Shown here piece after piece: positions 62,401 through 64,000 of a stretch of DNA of 64,000 bases. The stretch comes from Gnetum montanum (taxonomy: Eukaryota; Streptophyta; Gnetopsida; Gnetales; Gnetaceae). The translations under genes were made by a program, and so were the position numbers. Position 1 is the first letter of the stretch. Each line of letters starts with the position of its first letter. The DNA is taken from assembly GCA_015680685.1 (NCBI GenBank), contig MNCI01013908.1, positions 837,125 through 901,124 of the forward strand, written 5' to 3'. The notes under the pieces were generated by a model. It had not been told where the DNA came from, searched no databases, and saw only the letters and a program-made list of their open reading frames with translations.

Positions 62401-64000
62401 ACCTTGATCATGATTCTTGATTCATGTCTAAGATCCCCAGTAAGTTTGGTTCTTCTGTTTTCTTTAAATTTAGAAAGTCTCCTTTTCAGCTATTTGCTTC
62501 ATGGCTTTTATCTTATCAGTTTAGGATCTTCCAATGGAATAAGCATGTGATATAATAATAGTTCGTAGAACGTCACTATAGGTTAGAATAAGTTATTGGA
62601 AATGAACCTGTAATTTATACTTTACAGGTTATAAGTCTTAACCAATAAGTACGCTGCGCTGAATTTATAGCTACTGACTTGGAACATATGTTTTTATTAT
62701 GCTGCGTGGATCACTTGGACCTTCAATCCAATGGTTGTAAGCTAAATTGAACTGAATTATTTTGGAGTATGCCCTAGACCTTTAGGATATGTTGGACCGA
62801 TTCAGTTTCAGTTATTATCTGTTGCCCAATATTTATATATTTCTGCTTAACTTACTGGGATTGAACCTGTTATATGTAAGATGCAGCTCACAAGGCTTAA
62901 CCAACAAGTTACACCGCACAAAAGCTAACCATAAAGTTAAGGCTCACTAATGAAAGAAACAAAAGACTTGTTTAATTAAAGTCGTTCTTTAATGTTTTGC
63001 ACTACATCAGCTTACATAGGGTAACATACTAAATTTGAGGCAGGCAAGTCATTCATTTTGAATTGTTTTATAAACTTTCAGCCTGGTGACCAGACAACAG
63101 TGACATTAGTAAGCATCGGAGGATACAAAAATATCCAAGGTGGATATGGAATTGCAAGTGGTCATGTGGATCCTGGTCGGCTTCCGGAAATTATGTCTGT
63201 TATTGAGGAAAATGGAATGCTTCATGCAAGTGAAGCAGATGTTATGTATGTGTTCCATGTTATTGAAACTGATGATGTTGTATACTGCTTTGTAAAATAT
63301 GACAACTCATTTCTAGCTGTGTTTACCGTGTGTTTTTTCTTCTGAAATTTGTATCTTATTCATTTGGATTTGTTTGAGGTATGATAAAATTTGTATGCTT
63401 CTCTTACAGAGAAGGGATCACTGGGGAGGATATGAATGTGACATCTGTGATCAGCCAAGAAAAATATGGTAGTATTTATGGACCGACTATTGGTGATCTT
63501 GTTAAACTTGGGGATACAGAATTGTACGCAGAGGTAGAAAAGGATTTCACTAGTTATGGTGATGAATGCGTATTTGGGGGTGGGAAAGTAATACGGGACG
63601 GAATGGGTCAGGCTTCAGGATATCCAGCTGCTTCTTGTCTAGATGTTATTATAACAAATGCCTTGGTTATTGATTATACTGGAATTTATAAAGCCGATAT
63701 AGGCATTAAAGGGGAAGTCATTGTTGGTATTGGTAAGGGAGGAAATCCTGATGTAATGGATGGAATGTCAGAAGGAATGATAGTTGGTGTAAGATTTCAT
63801 TATGGAATATGATATTTTCTATGATCATTGCATTACAAATTAAGACATGGTATTAATTGGTTTTATCCTTTTTAAATTGCAGGTTAATACAGAAGTAATT
63901 GCTGGAGAAGGATTAATAATCACTGCTGGAGCAATTGATTCTCACATCCACTTTATCTGTCCTGAGTTAGCAAATGAAGCAATTGCTAATGGTAGGAGAA
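26323..64000 (+). CDS. URE: Urease (plant, single-chain), exons 1-9, 3' end beyond window
   Basis: Cytosolic nickel enzyme that hydrolyses urea to ammonia and carbamate, recycling nitrogen from arginine and ureide breakdown. Plant ureases fuse the bacterial gamma, beta and alpha subunits in one chain and need UreD, UreF and UreG for nickel loading. Exons: 26323-26448, 30269-30342, 32797-32842, 33178-33283, 33459-33601, 35311-35421, 63082-63245, 63410-63788, 63883-63991. All introns are GT-AG and phases join into about 419 codons without a stop. The start [11 protein letters not shown] and the gamma domain ([13 protein letters not shown]) align with jack bean urease from residue 1. The beta domain includes [11 protein letters not shown]. 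The alpha domain includes [33 protein letters not shown] and HIH at residues 404/406 (nickel ligands). No frame damage is visible. The rest of the active site lies outside the window. Confidence 0.95.
27064..27155. repeat. Four short tandem units in intron 1
   Basis: Units of 22-25 bp with core AAAAGTC(C/T)AAGCACAGA, in the order AGTCCAAGCACAGAGG, AGTCAAGCACAGATAA, ATCCCAGACACAGAAG, AGTCTAAGCACAGATA. Confidence 0.8.
27590..29175. mobile_element. GC-rich inverted pair in urease intron 1
   Basis: Abruptly GC-rich DNA in AT-rich surroundings. A plus-strand copy (about 27655-28523) encodes, with stops, [10 protein letters not shown]-like sequence, a Pro-rich stretch, [20 protein letters not shown] and [11 protein letters not shown], then [14 protein letters not shown] and [16 protein letters not shown] second copy runs on the minus strand (about 29152-28728) with [25 protein letters not shown] and [16 protein letters not shown]. 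The arms 28086-28523 and 28728-29152 are about 80% alike by eye and flank a G/C-homopolymer-rich spacer. The same family recurs at 50981-52205. Neither copy has an intact ORF. Family identity unknown. Confidence 0.7.
29176..30268. other. Remainder of urease intron 1
   Basis: AT-rich, no element recognised. It ends in the acceptor TTTTTACAG. The open frame at 29269-29610 has no family features. Confidence 0.5.
30269..30342 (+). CDS. URE: Urease exon 2
   Basis: 24 codons plus 2 bases: [20 protein letters not shown]..., matching the gamma-domain helix IMEYARDGEKTVAQLM of jack bean. Acceptor TTTTTACAG, donor GTACAT. Confidence 0.92.
31037..31365 (+). pseudogene. LINE-like C-terminal fragment in intron 2
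   Basis: The frame reads [19 protein letters not shown] then [18 protein letters not shown] and FPSLAHIQ. This resembles the C-terminal IETGRW.N.PREERLC..C...IEDE.HFL..CP..HIR motif that follows the RT in some non-LTR elements, with the Cys residues replaced. There is no RT beside it. It may be a coincidental or very old fragment. Confidence 0.35.
31366..32796. other. Rest of urease intron 2
   Basis: AT-rich with no feature I can name. It ends in the acceptor CTTTATGTAG before exon 3. Confidence 0.5.
32797..32842 (+). CDS. URE: Urease exon 3
   Basis: 46 bases giving (R)[15 protein letters not shown], aligned with RQVLPAVPHLLNAVQ of jack bean. The tiny exon is supported by the reading phase on both sides. 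Donor GTAAAT. Confidence 0.93.
33178..33283 (+). CDS. URE: Urease exon 4
   Basis: [18 protein letters not shown] and following residues end the gamma domain and start the hinge to the beta domain. It ends one base into a codon; donor GTCATT is weak but phase and homology require it. Confidence 0.93.
33459..33601 (+). CDS. URE: Urease exon 5
   Basis: (V)[18 protein letters not shown] then [21 protein letters not shown], the start of the beta domain (jack bean LNIGRKAV...GDRPIQ). Donor GTTATT. The hinge before it differs clearly from angiosperm ureases. Confidence 0.93.
33602..35310. other. Urease intron 5
   Basis: 1,709 bp, AT-rich, no element recognised. Confidence 0.6.
35311..35421 (+). 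CDS. URE: Urease exon 6
   Basis: 37 codons: [17 protein letters not shown] and [17 protein letters not shown]. The family motif is GSHYHF; here the second His is Asn (residue 171). Donor GTCATG opens the 27.7-kb intron 6. Confidence 0.94.
36045..38369 (+). mobile_element. 2.3-kb solo LTR-like element, copy C1
   Basis: Starts TGTAACGAACC, ends GGGTGTTACA, and is flanked by a perfect 5-bp duplication CCTAT (36040-36044, 38370-38374). TG...CA ends and 5-bp TSD fit a solo LTR. It is non-coding, with a GA microsatellite at about 36927-36955 and a pyrimidine/purine-rich stretch near 37100-37260. Copy C2 (53800-56100) is the same element in the other orientation. It sits inside the minus-strand LINE. 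Confidence 0.8.
38675..39436 (+). pseudogene. RTE-type LINE, 5'-truncated 3' end
   Basis: Starts at [19 protein letters not shown] and continues [14 protein letters not shown], then [29 protein letters not shown] and RLRWFGHVQ, the thumb and C-terminal region of plant RTE-clade LINEs. It ends with TAGGATGATGATGATT, the usual GAT-rich tail. The longest open stretch is 38694-39038; stops follow. It lies head to head within the minus-strand LINE. Confidence 0.75.
39621..41337. other. Intron 6 DNA with little recognisable structure
   Basis: AT-rich. A minus-strand tRNA-like segment lies at 40068-40131. About 40884-41060 repeats AGAAACTTCTATTTT-like words three or four times at roughly 55-60 bp spacing. 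No coding feature. Confidence 0.45.
40068..40131 (-). repeat. tRNA-like SINE-type segment
   Basis: On the minus strand TGATAGCTCAAATGGT (A-box-like) is followed about 35 bases on by CAAGTTCACTT (B-box-like). The A-box part matches the plus-strand segment near 61663. Confidence 0.35.
41338..41384 (-). mobile_element. RTE-type LINE 3' end (left of chromovirus)
   Basis: CATCATCATCATCCTAGC and then AAATTGGGTTGGC on plus are the tail of a minus-strand LINE. The sequence continues at 56274 (TACATGAGCTCC) if the chromovirus is removed, as in the uninterrupted copy at 59345. Confidence 0.75.
41385..41897 (+). repeat. 5' LTR of the chromovirus
   Basis: TGTAGGAAAACATGCC...GTTACA, matched by 53443-53799 plus 56106-56273 (513 versus 525 bp). 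Confidence 0.9.
41900..41912 (+). promoter_or_regulatory. Primer-binding site of the chromovirus (tRNA-Met type)
   Basis: TGGTATAAAAGCC, against the usual plant TGGTATCAGAGCC; two bases after the LTR. Confidence 0.8.
41973..43250 (+). pseudogene. Chromovirus gag
   Basis: [13 protein letters not shown] starts the frame. A coiled coil lies at about 42405-42480 ([21 protein letters not shown]), then the gag core [20 protein letters not shown]...ETWW...[16 protein letters not shown] Gly-rich stretch follows, then a zinc knuckle near 43145-43185 ([12 protein letters not shown]). The longest open piece is 42330-42659. Stops and shifts interrupt it. Confidence 0.75.
43420..43777 (+). pseudogene. 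Chromovirus aspartic protease
   Basis: [21 protein letters not shown] carries the retropepsin active-site block with DTG changed to [21 protein letters not shown] and [15 protein letters not shown] match the distal flap and ILG region. An in-frame stop after IHKL precedes 43529. Confidence 0.75.
43960..44106 (+). pseudogene. Start of chromovirus reverse transcriptase
   Basis: [15 protein letters not shown] then [23 protein letters not shown] corresponds to the DH.I.L..G..P...PYR.SP.EL.EL.KQL..LLD.G entry of Ty3 RT. The polymerase core after it, including the YxDD region, is absent. Confidence 0.7.
44107..49762 (-). mobile_element. 5.7-kb TGTA...TACA element related to the 2.3-kb solo LTRs
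   Basis: Read on minus it starts TGTAATGACCC and its first 2.3 kb (49762 to about 47400) follows copies C1/C2: the GTACCCCCTCCATGGCTGTAG block near 48930, the repeated GAATTGAACT(C/T)ATGA words, and the block at 47640-47790. The remaining 3.3 kb (44107-47400) has no match in C1 and is AT-rich. No matching TSD (GTAGA versus AGTTT). It replaces the RT core, so insertion plus deletion or recombination is likely. Weak coiled-coil-like coding traces occur near 45340-45430 on minus. No intact ORF. Confidence 0.6.
49770..50200 (+). pseudogene. Chromovirus RNase H
   Basis: [37 protein letters not shown] then [37 protein letters not shown] and [14 protein letters not shown]. The catalytic TDAS block is retained; several in-frame stops occur. 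Confidence 0.85.
50340..50980 (+). pseudogene. Chromovirus integrase, core
   Basis: [41 protein letters not shown] and [14 protein letters not shown]. The first catalytic Asp (SMDFI) and the Glu (QIE) remain; the SDRD block reads FYRD, so the middle Asp is lost. A frameshift lies at an A-run near 50908. It is cut at 50980 by the GC-rich insertion. Confidence 0.8.
50981..52205 (-). mobile_element. GC-rich retroposon with poly(A) tail, inserted in integrase
   Basis: Minus orientation: the poly(A) is the 13 T at 50981-50993. The frame runs from about 52213 ([19 protein letters not shown]), through [48 protein letters not shown] and a Pro-rich stretch, to [19 protein letters not shown] and [17 protein letters not shown], then the N gap (51141-51511). 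[10 protein letters not shown] and the E/R-rich coiled coil are shared with the intron 1 copies. The frame is open for about 225 codons before the gap. Function unknown; gag-like or transposon-borne protein is one guess. The right border (52190-52215) is unresolved and no TSD was found. Confidence 0.6.
51141..51511. other. Assembly gap (N run)
   Basis: 371 undetermined bases inside the GC-rich element. ORFs crossing it cannot be trusted. Confidence 0.99.
52206..52560 (+). pseudogene. Chromovirus integrase, C-terminal part
   Basis: [20 protein letters not shown], then [21 protein letters not shown] and [24 protein letters not shown]. These are the QA...Y..K.ADK.R...F..GD and RY.GPF.V...V...Y.L blocks of Ty3 integrases. 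Stops interrupt it. Confidence 0.75.
52600..52785 (+). pseudogene. Chromodomain of the chromovirus
   Basis: [13 protein letters not shown]...[26 protein letters not shown] follows the chromodomain pattern (EEIL..R......EYLVKWKG....E.TWE...L), with the aromatic TWE reading P*E. In intact elements it directs insertion to marked chromatin. Confidence 0.75.
53443..53799 (+). repeat. 3' LTR of the chromovirus, first part
   Basis: TGTAGGAAAACATGCC after a purine-rich AAGCAAAGGAGAG (PPT). Interrupted at 53799 by solo LTR C2; continues at 56106. Confidence 0.9.
53800..56100 (-). mobile_element. 2.3-kb solo LTR-like element, copy C2
   Basis: Plus strand reads TGTAATACCC...GTTCATTACA, the reverse of C1, and is flanked by a perfect TATAG duplication (53795-53799, 56101-56105). 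It was inserted in the chromovirus 3' LTR, so it is younger than that element. No coding potential; related blocks match C1 along the whole length. Confidence 0.88.
56106..56273 (+). repeat. 3' LTR of the chromovirus, second part
   Basis: GGACTCTAATGCCTCTAACC...GTTACA aligns with 41730-41897. Followed by TTAGC, matching TTGGC left of the element with one change. Confidence 0.88.
56274..56800 (-). pseudogene. RTE-type LINE (right of chromovirus)
   Basis: Aligned over its length with 59385-59925 of the LINE below: the C-terminal KKGRP-like region and the thumb region, in minus orientation. It continues the piece at 41338-41384. Confidence 0.75.
57075..57305 (+). pseudogene. RTE-type LINE 3' tail
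   Basis: GGTTGCTACATCATTG, GGAAAGACAATTGAGGATGA and the end AGGTTAGGATGATGACGACG match the 3' end of the LINEs at 38675-39436 and 59345 (reverse). Only about 230 bp remain. Confidence 0.7.
57306..59344. other. Intron 6 DNA, possible copia-like remnants
   Basis: No protein motif found. The stretch at 58802-58990 (TGTTAGAAATACATAG...AGCAATCATATGC), preceded by GAGTGGGTGAT, resembles 56872-57010 (TGTTGGACTAGATAGC...AGCAATCATATG). Both start like copia LTRs after a GGGTGAT purine tract. The pairing is weak. Confidence 0.3.
58383..58455 (+). repeat. tRNA-like SINE-type segment
   Basis: GGCATTGCTCACTTGGTTAG (A-box-like TTGCTCACTTGG) and AGTTTGAATCT (B-box-like) about 35 bases later. No SINE body recognised. 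Confidence 0.4.
59345..61630 (-). pseudogene. RTE-type LINE, 5'-truncated, inactive
   Basis: The best preserved LINE. On minus from 61620: endonuclease end [19 protein letters not shown] and [10 protein letters not shown], the [10 protein letters not shown] region near 61230, then [71 protein letters not shown] and [10 protein letters not shown], followed by [21 protein letters not shown]-like and [12 protein letters not shown], ending with GATGATGATGGATCA near 59345. The YADD/FADD core reads FAND. Longest open frames: 59945-60490 and 60506-60790. It lies antisense to urease in intron 6. Confidence 0.85.
61658..61935 (+). repeat. tRNA-like segments (two)
   Basis: TGATAGCTCAAATGGTTGGT at about 61664 followed by GGGCTTGCAAAGCAC, and TTGGCTAGGGCTTGTGGC near 61888 followed by CAAGTTATAAGTATG. 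Both look like decayed tRNA-derived heads (A box plus poor B box). Confidence 0.3.
62595..62925 (-). repeat. tRNA-like segments (two, minus strand)
   Basis: On minus, GTGTAACTTGTTGGTTAAGC...CAGGTTCAATCCC (62925-62855) and GCGTACTTATTGGTTAAGAC...CAGGTTCATTTCC (62660-62592). A-box and B-box-like words are spaced as in tRNA, with extra bases. The two heads are about 260 bp apart. Confidence 0.45.
63082..63245 (+). CDS. URE: Urease exon 7
   Basis: [20 protein letters not shown] then the beta-alpha linker [23 protein letters not shown]. It ends two bases into a codon at donor GTATGT; phase with exon 8 requires this donor. The linker differs much from angiosperm ureases. Confidence 0.92.
63410..63788 (+). 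CDS. URE: Urease exon 8
   Basis: [79 protein letters not shown] and [12 protein letters not shown]: the start of the alpha-like domain. Acceptor CTCTTACAG, donor GTAAGA, phase 0 at the end. Confidence 0.96.
63883..63991 (+). CDS. URE: Urease exon 9
   Basis: [19 protein letters not shown] then [20 protein letters not shown] supplies two nickel ligands (jack bean His407 and His409). The donor GTAGGA at 63992 is the best fit because the family continues G-I-T-T-L; the rest of the gene is outside the window. Confidence 0.9.

Larger units (their letters stand above)
61631..63081. other. Right end of urease intron 6
   Basis: AT-rich with several tRNA-like pieces (listed separately). The acceptor is TAAACTTTCAG, before exon 7. 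Confidence 0.5.

Noticed and set aside
1-64000. CRISPR array or bacterial operon
   Set aside because: No regular spacer-repeat pattern; the tandem array has diverged units without unique spacers. Introns and plant retroelements show a plant nuclear genome.

Overview
The window is nuclear DNA of a land plant with a large, transposon-rich genome. It is AT-rich, carries decayed LTR and non-LTR retrotransposons of plant type, and holds a spliced plant urease gene whose largest visible intron is 27.7 kb. The urease is clearly of plant type but diverged from angiosperm ureases. Together with the giant TE-filled intron this suggests a gymnosperm or another early-diverging vascular plant; the species cannot be named from the sequence.

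Layout. 1-3946 has no recognisable gene. A decayed MULE/FAR1-like transposase gene lies on the minus strand (about 21800 down to 3947). It is split by a nested pair of LTR retrotransposons of one family: element A (5277-20381, TSD ATGAT) carries element B (7744-13400, TSD ATGGA) inside its gag. Both have TG...CA LTRs, a tRNA-Asp-like primer-binding site, a gag-like ORF and a second ORF of uncertain function where pol should be; no RT, integrase or protease is visible in either, so the family looks non-autonomous. 21899-23130 holds duplicated segments and about 23380-25800 a diverged composite tandem array.

The only gene that looks intact is urease on the plus strand. It starts at 26323 and runs off the right edge, with nine exons (about 419 codons) covering the gamma-, beta- and start of the alpha-like domains. 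Intron 1 contains two inverted copies of a very GC-rich family. Intron 2 has a trace of a LINE-like C-terminus. Intron 6 (35422-63081) is a TE graveyard: RTE-type LINEs on both strands, a Ty3/gypsy chromovirus (41385-56273), a 2.3-kb TGTAA...TTACA solo LTR-like element present twice in opposite orientations with perfect 5-bp TSDs, a 5.7-kb relative that occupies the place of the chromovirus RT, a third GC-rich copy with a poly(A) tail, and tRNA-like SINE-type segments.

The nesting gives relative ages: LINE, then chromovirus, then the insertions inside it. The urease splice sites and reading frame remain intact throughout. Two assembly gaps (N runs) are at 10977-11357 and 51141-51511.
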